DNA from: Streptomyces cellostaticus | GTDB taxonomy: Bacteria; Actinomycetota; Actinomycetes; Streptomycetales; Streptomycetaceae | Assembly: GCF_001513965.1 (NCBI RefSeq) | Contig: NZ_KQ948058.1 | Span: 1 to 39,902, forward strand | Direction of reading: 5' to 3' | Length of the DNA stretch: 39,902 bases | In this document: piece after piece, positions 33,781-39,902 of the stretch | Layout of the letters: the number at the start of each line of letters is the position of its first letter | Numbering within the stretch: the stretch's first letter is position 1 | Program-made: the position numbers and the translations under genes | The notes under the pieces: generated by a model | What the model was told of the DNA's origin: nothing | What the model saw: only the letters and a program-made list of their open reading frames with translations | Database searches by the model: none

Positions 33781-34692
33781 GTGATCGACGACGGCACCGG
33801 ACTCTTCACCATCGGCGAGCTGGCGCGGGCCACCGGCCTGACGGTTCGCACCATCCGCTACTGGTCCGACGAGGGCGTCCTGCCCCCGGTGGCCCGGTCC
33901 GCAGGCGGCTACCGGCTCTACGACGCCGCCTCGGTGGCCCGCCTGGAGCTGATCCGCACCCTGCGCGAGCTGGGGCTCGGCCTGCAGGACGTGCACCGGG
34001 TGCTGGCCGGCGAGCGGACCGTGGCCGAGGTCGCGGCCACCCATGTGGCGGCGCTGGACGCGCAGATCCGGTCGCTGAAGGTGACGAAGGCCGTCCTGTC
34101 GTCGGTGGCACGACGGGGTTCGAGCGCGCAGGAGACGACCCTCATGAACAAGCTTGCCCGGCTGTCCGCCGCCGAGCGGCAGCGGATCATGGAGGAGTTC
34201 GTGGGGGAGACGCTGCACGGGCTCGACAACGTCCCGCCGGAGATCCGTGAGCTGATGCGGCGCACCGCGGCGGACCTCGCGGAGGAGCCCACCCCCGAAC
34301 AGGTCGACGCCTGGATCGAGCTGGCCGAGATGCTCCAGGACCCGGAGTTCCGCACGCAGATGCGCCGAGCGGCCGAGTTCAACGCGGACCACCGCACGCC
34401 CGAGGCGCGCGACGGGGGCGCTTCGTGGTTCGCCCGGCGGCTGGCGGACTTGGTCGGCGAGGCCCGGGAGCGGGGCATCGAACCCGGGGCGCCCGAGGCC
34501 GACGCGGTCCTGCGGGAGCTGCTCGGCGACGCCGACCGGACCGCCGTACTGGAACGCATGACGGCCGCCTTCAACGACCGGGTCGCCCGCTACCGCGAAC
34601 TGCTCGCCATCGTGAACCGACAGCCCGCGCCCCCGCACGCCGAGGACTTCGCCTGGGTGGTCGCCGCACTCCGTGCGCGTGAGGGCCGTTAG
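33781..34692 (+). CDS. MerR-family transcriptional regulator
   Basis: A 303-residue regulator with an N-terminal MerR winged helix (about 8-75): FTIGELARATGLTVRTIRYW, AGGYRLYDAASVARLELI and LGLGLQDVHRVL. The long C-terminal part is helical and charged (KLARLSAAERQRIMEEFVGE, PEEPTP-like loop, IELAEMLQDPEFR), resembling TipA-type or larger MerR activators but without a recognised ligand domain; no cysteines for metal binding are present. GTG 33781 is the only reasonable start; no clear ribosome-binding site. It probably controls itself and perhaps the divergent GNAT. Confidence 0.88.
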   Translation: MIDDGTGLFTIGELARATGLTVRTIRYWSDEGVLPPVARSAGGYRLYDAASVARLELIRTLRELGLGLQDVHRVLAGERTVAEVAATHVAALDAQIRSLKVTKAVLSSVARRGSSAQETTLMNKLARLSAAERQRIMEEFVGETLHGLDNVPPEIRELMRRTAADLAEEPTPEQVDAWIELAEMLQDPEFRTQMRRAAEFNADHRTPEARDGGASWFARRLADLVGEARERGIEPGAPEADAVLRELLGDADRTAVLERMTAAFNDRVARYRELLAIVNRQPAPPHAEDFAWVVAALRAREGR

Positions 34693-34751
34693 TCTGACCA
34701 GCGACAGTACGCCGGCACGGCATGAGAAACACGAACAAAAGGGGTGGATCG

Positions 34752-34964
34752 GTGGCGGACATCGAGGAAGCACGCAAGCAGTTCCAGCGGATCGACGCGG
34801 ACGGTGACGGTGTCATCACCGCCGCCGAGTTCAAGCACGCGCTGGCCCAGGAGGGCGACTGGAACGTCACCGAGACGGTCGCTGCGGCCATCATCAAGAC
34901 CCGCGACCTCAACGGCGACAAGGTCCTGTCGTTCGACGAGTTCTGGGCCTACCTGAACAAGTGA
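34752..34964 (+). CDS. Small EF-hand calcium-binding protein
   Basis: A 70-residue protein made of one EF-hand pair. Loop 1 DADGDGVITAAE is canonical at positions 1, 3, 5 and 12; loop 2 DLNGDKVLSFDE keeps Asp, Asn, Asp and Glu, with Lys at the usual Gly position, so it may bind calcium more weakly. GTG 34752 follows AAAAGGGG. Calmodulin-like proteins of this size are known in Streptomyces and are thought to be calcium buffers or sensors. It is 59 bases downstream of the MerR gene and could be co-transcribed. Confidence 0.92.
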   Translation: MADIEEARKQFQRIDADGDGVITAAEFKHALAQEGDWNVTETVAAAIIKTRDLNGDKVLSFDEFWAYLNK

Positions 34965-34972
34965 CTGCTTCC

Positions 34973-34990
34973 CTCCCCGTAGGGGGAGGC
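34973..34990. terminator. Short hairpin terminator after the EF-hand gene
   Basis: CCTCCCC-GTAG-GGGGAGG, seven pairs, nine bases past the EF-hand stop codon. Confidence 0.65.
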
Positions 34991-35009
34991 GATTCCTGGC
35001 TCAGTCCGC

Positions 35010-35034
35010 CTCCTGGAGCAGCGCTCCAGGAGGT
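35010..35034. terminator. Strong hairpin between convergent EF-hand and AraC genes
   Basis: Perfect 11-bp inverted repeat CCTCCTGGAGC / GCTCCAGGAGG with a three-base loop. It lies 33 bases beyond the AraC stop on the minus strand and can act in both directions. Confidence 0.75.
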
Positions 35035-35067
35035 GCAGGTACGTTCCGACCCGAAGGAGCCGGCCGC

Positions 35068-35991
35068 CTAGGCCGCCCCCCGTCGGTACCGCCCCGGCGC
35101 CACCCCGTACTCCCGCTTGAAGGCCTTGGCGAAGGCGAACTCCGAGGTGTATCCGGCGCGCCCGGCCACCTGGCGCACCGTGAGGTCGTCGTGGCGCAGC
35201 AGCCGTCCGGCGACCGTCATCCGCCACCAGGTCAGGTACGTCAGCGGCGGCTCGCCCACCAGCGCGCTGAACCGGCGGGCGAAGGCAGCCCGGGACAGGC
35301 CGCCGGCCGCGGCGAGTTCCGCCACCGTCCAGGCGCGCGCGGGATCGCCGTGGACCGCGCGCAGCGCCGCCGCGACCGCCGGATCGGCCAGCGCGGCCGC
35401 CCAGCCCCGCGCCCGGCCTGCCGCCCGCTCGCTCTCCCACCAGGCCCGCAGGATGAACAGCAGCAGGGTGTCCAGCAGCGAGGTGACGATCGAGTCCGTC
35501 CCCGGCCGCTGTTCCTCCAGCTCCATCCCGAGCAGTTCCACCGCCGCCCGCAGCGAACGGTGACTGCCGACCTGGGCGGGCAGGTGCACGATCTGCGGCA
35601 GTTCGGCCAGCAGCCGGTGGGCGCGGTCCCGGTCGAGCCGGTAGAAGCCGCACAGCGTGACCGCGTCCGGGCAGCCCGACCGCTGCTCGTCCTGGTCCGG
35701 GGGGCCGATCCAGGTGCCGTCGGGCAGCAGTCGTACCTCCCGCAGCGGCACGTCGGGCGCGCCGGCCAGCGCGTGTCCCTGCCCGTGCGCGAGGAAGACG
35801 ACGTCCCCGGGCGCCAGTGCCACCGGCTCGCCGTCCTCGGGGATCAGCCAGGCCGAGCCGCGCAGCATCACATGGAACCCGGCCTCGTCGGCCGCGGCGA
35901 ACCGCAGCCCCCAGGGCGCGTACTTGTCCCGGCGCGCGGAGTGCGGGCGTCCGACGCGCATCGCCGCGACGACATCGCTGAGTACGTCCAT
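35068..35991 (-). CDS. AraC-family transcriptional regulator with cupin sensor domain
   Basis: A 307-residue regulator. N-terminal cupin (about 10-180): FHVMLRGSAWLI and LAPGDVVFLAHGQGHAL; then the double HTH (about 205-305): WTVAELAAAGGLSRAAFARR and LTVRQVAGRAGYTSEFAFAK followed by FKREYGVAPGRYRR. It belongs to the cupin_6/AraC group often linked with oxidoreductases. Divergent from the quinone-reductase-like gene (103-base gap), its likely target. No ribosome-binding site; TAGGCT (35998-36003, minus) ends six bases before the ATG, so the message is probably leaderless. Confidence 0.93.
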   Translation of the reverse strand: MDVLSDVVAAMRVGRPHSARRDKYAPWGLRFAAADEAGFHVMLRGSAWLIPEDGEPVALAPGDVVFLAHGQGHALAGAPDVPLREVRLLPDGTWIGPPDQDEQRSGCPDAVTLCGFYRLDRDRAHRLLAELPQIVHLPAQVGSHRSLRAAVELLGMELEEQRPGTDSIVTSLLDTLLLFILRAWWESERAAGRARGWAAALADPAVAAALRAVHGDPARAWTVAELAAAGGLSRAAFARRFSALVGEPPLTYLTWWRMTVAGRLLRHDDLTVRQVAGRAGYTSEFAFAKAFKREYGVAPGRYRRGAA

Positions 35992-36094
35992 GTCGCCAGC
36001 CTAGGCGGGAACTCCCCCGTGGGGAGACGTACGGGCATGAATTCGAGACAGGGGAGCATGGATCGTCTTCCTGCCGGGGCCTAGCGTCGACGGC
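35992..36094. promoter_or_regulatory. Divergent AraC-oxidoreductase promoter region, leaderless on both sides
   Basis: TAGGCT at 35998-36003 (minus) ends six bases before the AraC ATG, and TAGCGT at 36082-36087 (plus) ends seven bases before the oxidoreductase ATG. Neither gene has a ribosome-binding site. -35 elements are weak, consistent with activator dependence. Confidence 0.45.
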
Positions 36095-37087
36095 ATGACA
36101 ACTTCCGCACGCACAGTGCTCTTTCACGAACTCGGCGGCCCCGACGTGCTCACGGTCGAGGAGGTCGAGCTGCCGGATCCCGGGCCGGGCGAGGTGCTGG
36201 TGAAGGTCGAGGCGCTCGGCCTGAACCGGGCCGAGGCGATGCTCCGCTCCGGGGCCTACTTCTACCAGCCGACGCTGCCGGGTTCCCGCAACGGCTACGA
36301 GGCCGCGGGCGAGGTGGCGGCGGTCGGCACCGGCGTGACGGCGTTCGCGCCCGGCGACCCGGTCCTCACCGCGGCGAACTTCAACCTCAGCTCCCACGGC
36401 GTCTACGGCGACCTGGTGCTGCTGCCCGAGACCTCGCTCGTGCCGCGCCCCGCCGGCATCGACGCCGTCACCGCCGCTGCCGTCTGGCTCACCTACACGA
36501 CGGCGTACGGCGCCCTGATCCAGCGGGCGGGGCTGGCGGCCGGGGACCGGGTGCTGATCACCGGGGCGTCCAGCGGGGCCGGCACCGCGGCGATCCAGGT
36601 GGCCCGGCGGGCCGGCGCGGTCCCGATCGCCGCCACGCGCACCGAGGCCAAGCGGCAGGCCCTGCTCGACCTGGGTGCCGAGCACGTCGTCGTCACCGAC
36701 CGGGAGGACCTGACCAAGGAGACCCGGCGGCTGACCGACGGCCGGGGCGCCGACATCATCATGGACGCGATCGGCGGTCCCGTCTTCCGGGAGCTGGGCG
36801 AGGCGGCCGCCGAGGACGCCACCATGATCAGCTACGGCTGGCTGTCCGAACAGCCCATCGAGCTGCCCCGGAACTGGCCCGTCACCGTCCACGGCTACAG
36901 CAACTTCACCCTGACCGGCACCGCCGACGGCCGCCGCCGCGCCGCCGACTACATCGGCTCGGGTCTCACCGACGGCACCCTCCGCCCGGTCGTCGGCGAG
37001 GTCTTCGACGGACTCGACCGGATCCGGGACGCCCACCGGCTGATGGAGTCCAACCGGCACACGGGCAAGATCGTCGTACAAGTCTGA
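36095..37087 (+). CDS. Zinc-type alcohol dehydrogenase-like / NADPH:quinone reductase family oxidoreductase
   Basis: A 330-residue MDR-superfamily enzyme. GroES-like N-terminal domain with VLVKVEALGLNRAEAMLRSG and GYEAAGEVAAVGTGV; Rossmann domain with VLITGASSGAGTAAIQVARR; HTGKIVVQV at the end. No zinc-binding Cys/His set of alcohol dehydrogenases is seen, so it fits the zinc-free quinone reductase/crotonyl-CoA reductase-like subgroup. It reduces a quinone or enone with NADPH in the cytoplasm. Probably controlled by the divergent AraC regulator. Confidence 0.92.
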   Translation: MTTSARTVLFHELGGPDVLTVEEVELPDPGPGEVLVKVEALGLNRAEAMLRSGAYFYQPTLPGSRNGYEAAGEVAAVGTGVTAFAPGDPVLTAANFNLSSHGVYGDLVLLPETSLVPRPAGIDAVTAAAVWLTYTTAYGALIQRAGLAAGDRVLITGASSGAGTAAIQVARRAGAVPIAATRTEAKRQALLDLGAEHVVVTDREDLTKETRRLTDGRGADIIMDAIGGPVFRELGEAAAEDATMISYGWLSEQPIELPRNWPVTVHGYSNFTLTGTADGRRRAADYIGSGLTDGTLRPVVGEVFDGLDRIRDAHRLMESNRHTGKIVVQV

Positions 37088-37159
37088 GGGGTTTCACTCT
37101 CTTGCCGCAGCCACCGGAATAGTCCCGCTCCCCCCGGGGTTGTCGCCGATGACGGAAGC

Positions 37160-37171
37160 ATGCACATGCAT
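37160..37171. promoter_or_regulatory. Palindrome upstream of the F420/NADP-binding reductase-like gene
   Basis: ATGCACATGCAT (ATGCA-CA-TGCAT) 20 bases before the start, inside a 104-base intergenic region. Candidate operator of an unlinked repressor. Confidence 0.3.
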
Positions 37172-37191
37172 CGATCCTGGAAGGGTCTGTC

Positions 37192-37854
37192 ATGAAGATC
37201 GGCATCATCGGCGCGGGCAACATCGGCGGCAACCTCACCCGGCGGCTCACCGCCCTCGGCCATGACGTGTCCGTGGCCAACTCGCGCGGCCCCGAGACCC
37301 TCGAAGAACTGGCCGAGGAGACCGGTGCGACCCCGGTCCCGGCGGCCGAGGCCGCCAAGGGTGCCCAGGTCGTCGTGGTCACCGTCCCGCTCAAGCGGGT
37401 CCCCGACCTCCCCTCCGGGCTGCTGGACGGCGCGGCCGAGGGCGCTGCCGTGATCGACACCGGCAACTACTACCCGCAGCAGCGGGACGGCCGGATCGCC
37501 GCGATCGAGGACGAGGGTCTGACCGAGAGCCGCTGGACGGAACAGCACCTCGGCCACCCCGTGATCAAGGCCTTCAACGGCACCTACGCCCAGGACATCC
37601 TGGAGCGCCCCCGCCCGGCCGGTGACCCCGAGCGCATGGCCCTGCCGGTGGCCGGCGACGACACGGCCGCCAAGCAGGTCGTCCGCGACCTCATCGACGA
37701 GCTGGGCTTCGACACGGTCGACGCGGGCGGCATCGACGAGTCCTGGCGCCAGCAGCCGGGCACCCCGGTGTACGGCCTGCGGGCAGGCGCCGAGGCCGTG
37801 CGCAAGGCCCTGACGGAGGCGTCCCTGGAGCGGCCGGCGGACTTCCGCGGCTAG
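37192..37854 (+). CDS. NAD(P)-binding, F420-dependent NADP reductase-like protein
   Basis: A 220-residue Rossmann-fold protein starting MKIGIIGAGNIGGNLTRRL, the dinucleotide-binding motif of the F420_oxidored family (F420:NADP oxidoreductase and relatives), then HDVSVANSRGPETL, VVVVTVPLKRVPDLP, DTGNYYPQQRDG and VIKAFNGTYAQDIL. These have the length and layout of F420-dependent NADP reductase-like proteins, but related proteins reduce other substrates, so the cofactor is not proven. AAGGG precedes the ATG with a 6-base gap. Ends in a convergent terminator. Confidence 0.85.
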   Translation: MKIGIIGAGNIGGNLTRRLTALGHDVSVANSRGPETLEELAEETGATPVPAAEAAKGAQVVVVTVPLKRVPDLPSGLLDGAAEGAAVIDTGNYYPQQRDGRIAAIEDEGLTESRWTEQHLGHPVIKAFNGTYAQDILERPRPAGDPERMALPVAGDDTAAKQVVRDLIDELGFDTVDAGGIDESWRQQPGTPVYGLRAGAEAVRKALTEASLERPADFRG

Positions 37855-37861
37855 GTTCTGT

Positions 37862-37917
37862 CCCCGACTCCTCCCAGGTGTGGCCCACTCGTGAGGCGGC
37901 TCCGGGCGGAGTCGGGG
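37862..37917. terminator. Terminator between convergent genes
   Basis: Perfect 10-bp arms CCCCGACTCC and GGAGTCGGGG separated by 36 bases. Located between the reductase-like stop (37854) and the GH25 stop (37941), usable in both directions; the long loop makes it less typical. Confidence 0.55.
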
Positions 37918-37940
37918 TTCCGGCAGGTGATCGAGCGGGG

Positions 37941-38498
37941 TCAGGCATCCGCGGCCCACGCCCGCAGCGCTGCCTTGCTCTCGAAGGCGGCGAGGTCCTT
38001 GTCGTGGGGCTCGCTGCTGTACTGGTGGAAGCGCCACTTGGCCTGGATGCGGGGCTTGCCCGCGGTGACGTAGTCGGCGATCCAGAGGCCGTCGCCCGCG
38101 TAGGAGGTCGTATCGACATTCAGCCAGTAGTCCCGGTTCGTGTACAGGATCACCTGGTTGTTCGGCCGAAGCTCCTTGACCGTGCGGATGAACAGGTCCT
38201 TCTCCGCGTTGCTGGCGTGCGTGCCCTCGCTGGTCGTCTCCCAGTCGACGGCGAGCAGGTCGCCCGCCTTCTCCGGGGCGTGCTTGACGAAGTACTCGGC
38301 CTGGGCGGCGATGTGGCCCGGCCACAGAAAGTGGTAGAAGCCGACGACGAGGCCGGCGTCGCGGCCGGTCCTGGTCTGGGCGGCGAGTCTCGGGTTGACG
38401 TACGAACGCCCCTCCGTCGCCTTGATGAAGACGAAGGAGAGGCCGTCCGTGTCGTACGAGGACGACTGGTACGCGCTCACGTCGATGCCGTGAATCAT
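37941..38498 (-). CDS. GH25 lysozyme-like muramidase without signal peptide
   Basis: A 185-residue single-domain GH25 protein: GIDVSAYQ at residues 4-11 (D6), FVFIKATEGRSYVNP, VVGFYHFLWPG, LLAVDWETT with the D85/E87 catalytic pair, and LWIADYVTAGKP. These are the family's active-site positions, so it should cleave muramic acid bonds of peptidoglycan. It begins directly with the catalytic domain; no Sec or Tat signal is present, although AAGGGAG seven bases before the ATG makes the start firm. Non-classical release, phage/tail-related origin or cytoplasmic storage until lysis are possible. The next gene on this strand is a secreted phospholipase. Confidence 0.9.
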   Translation of the reverse strand: MIHGIDVSAYQSSSYDTDGLSFVFIKATEGRSYVNPRLAAQTRTGRDAGLVVGFYHFLWPGHIAAQAEYFVKHAPEKAGDLLAVDWETTSEGTHASNAEKDLFIRTVKELRPNNQVILYTNRDYWLNVDTTSYAGDGLWIADYVTAGKPRIQAKWRFHQYSSEPHDKDLAAFESKAALRAWAADA

Positions 38499-38590
38499 GG
38501 GGGGACTCCCTTAAGTGTCAGTGGGGGGACAGGAGTTGACTCATGTATGCCCCACCTTGGCACGCAGGATCCGCCCCCGTACCCGGAATG

Positions 38591-39622
38591 TCAGCCCCGG
38601 GCCGTCACCGACCCCAGCACCGACGCGGGCTTGGCCGACCAGTCGGAGGTGATGATGCTCGCGTGGTCCTTGGCCAGCAGCGCGAGCCGGGCGGCGACTT
38701 CCGCGTCCGTGGGGTTGGTCGAGGAGATCGCCGGGGACACGCCGTCGGCGCCCGTCGTGATCAGGATGTAGTGGTTCGCGGAGTAGAACGAGGTGTCGTA
38801 CCCGTTGTTCACGTACGTCGCCGCGTCCCCGTCGAAGAACACGAACCAGGGCCGGATCGAGGCGTCGTAACGGCTGGTGCGCGGGTCGCCGTTCTCCGCG
38901 CCGAGCACGGCCGGGAAGGCCTGGGCCTCGGCGGTCTTCCCCGCCGCGTACAGGTCGCGCAGGTGGTCGCCGTACTCCTGGTCCGTCCAGTAGTGGTCGA
39001 AGGGGTTGGACTTCTCGACCGTGCCCGGGATCAGCTCGAAGAGGAACTTGCCCTTGAGGGAGTCCCGGGAGGGCCAGGCGTTGGCCCTGGCCGCCGCGTC
39101 CAGGGAGGAGTACGTCCCGCCCAGCAGGTCGGCCGGCTTGTAGACGCTGTTGCCGAGCTTCTGCGAGACCAGGGTGTCGAACTCGTCCGGGCCGAGGCCC
39201 GCGTTGTTGTTGAAGCCGACCTTCATCTCGACCTTGAACACGATCGGCGGGTGGTCGGGGTGGAGCTGGTTCCAGGCCGCGATGTTGTCCAGGCAGCTGC
39301 CCAGATCCTGGTTGCGGCTCTTGCTGTACAGCTCGCTCGGGGTCTTCGCGGCCTCGCAGTTGTTGTCGTTGCCGAGCGGGTTGCTGTGGCTGACCCGCCA
39401 CCGGTGGCTCAGGCTGTCCACGTACACGTCCAGCTCCAGCAGCGAGGCGCCGGAGTCCAGAGCCTGTGCGAAATACGTGTACTTGGCCTTGTCGTACGCG
39501 TTGTGCGTGCCGATCGCCGTCGTCTCGGAGAGCTTGGGCGAAGCCGCACGGGCGTTCGCCGGTATCGCAACCAGTAGGGCGGCGGCACCCGCGAGCGCCG
39601 CCAGTCGTCTCACTACGCGCAT
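38591..39622 (-). CDS. Secreted Ca-dependent phosphatidylinositol phospholipase C-like protein
   Basis: A 343-residue exported protein. Signal peptide about 1-27 (RLAALAGAAALLVAIPANARA). Catalytic motifs of the TIM-barrel PLC family: AIGTHNAY with His40, LLELDVYVD with E63 and D65 as calcium ligands, and WRVSHSNPLG with second catalytic His79. The end of the protein contains YDTSFYSANHYILITTG. It matches the Streptomyces type of small calcium-dependent PI-PLC (about 300 residues) that acts outside the cell on phosphoinositides or related lipids. The start at 39622 has AAGGGG nearby. Confidence 0.87.
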   Translation of the reverse strand: MRVVRRLAALAGAAALLVAIPANARAASPKLSETTAIGTHNAYDKAKYTYFAQALDSGASLLELDVYVDSLSHRWRVSHSNPLGNDNNCEAAKTPSELYSKSRNQDLGSCLDNIAAWNQLHPDHPPIVFKVEMKVGFNNNAGLGPDEFDTLVSQKLGNSVYKPADLLGGTYSSLDAAARANAWPSRDSLKGKFLFELIPGTVEKSNPFDHYWTDQEYGDHLRDLYAAGKTAEAQAFPAVLGAENGDPRTSRYDASIRPWFVFFDGDAATYVNNGYDTSFYSANHYILITTGADGVSPAISSTNPTDAEVAARLALLAKDHASIITSDWSAKPASVLGSVTARG

Positions 39623-39703
39623 CCCTCAAAACCCCTTCGCTGTAGCCGAGTTGGGGGCAGCGTAGGAGTATGCGGTTACTGCGCGGTAGCCCTCCGGGGA
39701 ACA

Positions 39704-39902
39704 TCACCCTCCGGAGAGTCCGCCCTCAGGCGTGAACTCACCTCGCCGCAAGGCTTGGACGAAACGAGCCCACGACGGAGCCAGGAAGCGGATCACCGGC
39801 CCTTGGCGCTGCTCTTGTGCCACACACGCGCGCGTAGGGGGTCGAAGCTGCGCCTCTGCTGCCGGAGTTGGCCCAGGATCTGGTCCGCGGAGGGGTGACC
39901 TT
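39704..39902 (-). pseudogene. DUF397-like remnant at the right edge
   Basis: On the minus strand one frame ends VWHKSSAKGR then stop, like the WRKSSYSGG start of DUF397, and a second frame continues at the same point with GPVIRFLAPSWARFVQALRR and GEFTPEGG then stop at 39704, like the DUF397 end (GPVLxFxPxxWxxFxxxxRxGEF). The middle of the domain (about 30 residues with the usual CVEV and VRDSK) is missing. So this looks like a DUF397 gene with an internal deletion and shift, or two overlapping reading frames; the left part lies outside the window. Confidence 0.4.

Overview
The window is very GC-rich, with strong third-position G/C bias, many GTG starts and many leaderless-looking starts. Together with the gene families present, this points to a Streptomyces chromosome. 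The gene order (glgE, glgP, two M4 proteases, ABC exporters, glgX, L,D-transpeptidases, a ScARP-type ADP-ribosyltransferase, an EF-hand protein) resembles, from memory, the central glycogen/trehalose region of the S. coelicolor chromosome around SCO5443-SCO5464. No tRNA, rRNA, CRISPR array, integrase or insertion sequence was seen.

Layout. 1-3.7 kb: the 5' end of glgE (minus) and glgP (plus) share a divergent intergenic region. 3.7-4.6 kb: a small unknown gene converges on a DUF1990 gene. 4.66-8.6 kb: two tandem secreted M4 metalloproteases (minus), the second with an added P domain; each has its own promoter and the two promoters share one architecture. 9.1-11.9 kb: a predicted copper-radical oxidase whose own propeller is interrupted by a seven-repeat second propeller. 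11.9-20.0 kb: two divergent heterodimeric ABC exporters. The plus-strand pair is extremely asymmetric: one partner has lost Walker A, Walker B Asp and the H-loop His but kept LSGGQ, the other has the reverse, and the first carries a ~265-residue acidic repeat tail. 20.0-22.3 kb: a sulfatase remnant, then a PIG-V-like membrane mannosyltransferase coupled to a GT2 polyprenyl-phosphate glycosyltransferase (minus). 22.3-23.4 kb: a SigE-family ECF sigma gene with a membrane partner and a Crp-type site upstream. 23.5-25.8 kb: glgX (minus). 26.0-28.6 kb: two tandem L,D-transpeptidase lipoproteins. 28.8-32.4 kb: an enoyl-CoA hydratase family protein, an anti-sigma-type ATPase, and a coupled pair made of a deacetylase-fold lipoprotein with altered metal site and a YVTN propeller lipoprotein. 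32.5-33.7 kb: two adjacent convergent genes that both carry frameshifts, a ScARP/Scabin-type toxin (also with Glu to Lys at the catalytic position) and a GNAT. 33.8-37.9 kb: MerR, EF-hand protein, AraC regulator divergent from a quinone-reductase-like enzyme, and an F420/NADP-binding reductase-like protein. 37.9-39.9 kb: a GH25 lysozyme without signal peptide, a secreted Ca-dependent PI-PLC-like enzyme, and a DUF397-like remnant at the edge.

Functional themes. Storage glucan turnover (GlgE, GlgP, GlgX) sits among envelope and exoprotein functions (M4 proteases, L,D-transpeptidases, glycosyltransferases, lysozyme, phospholipase) and exporters. The most unusual items are the nested-propeller oxidase, the half-dead ABC exporter with its repeat tail, the decaying DNA-modifying toxin, and the deacetylase-fold/YVTN lipoprotein pair.
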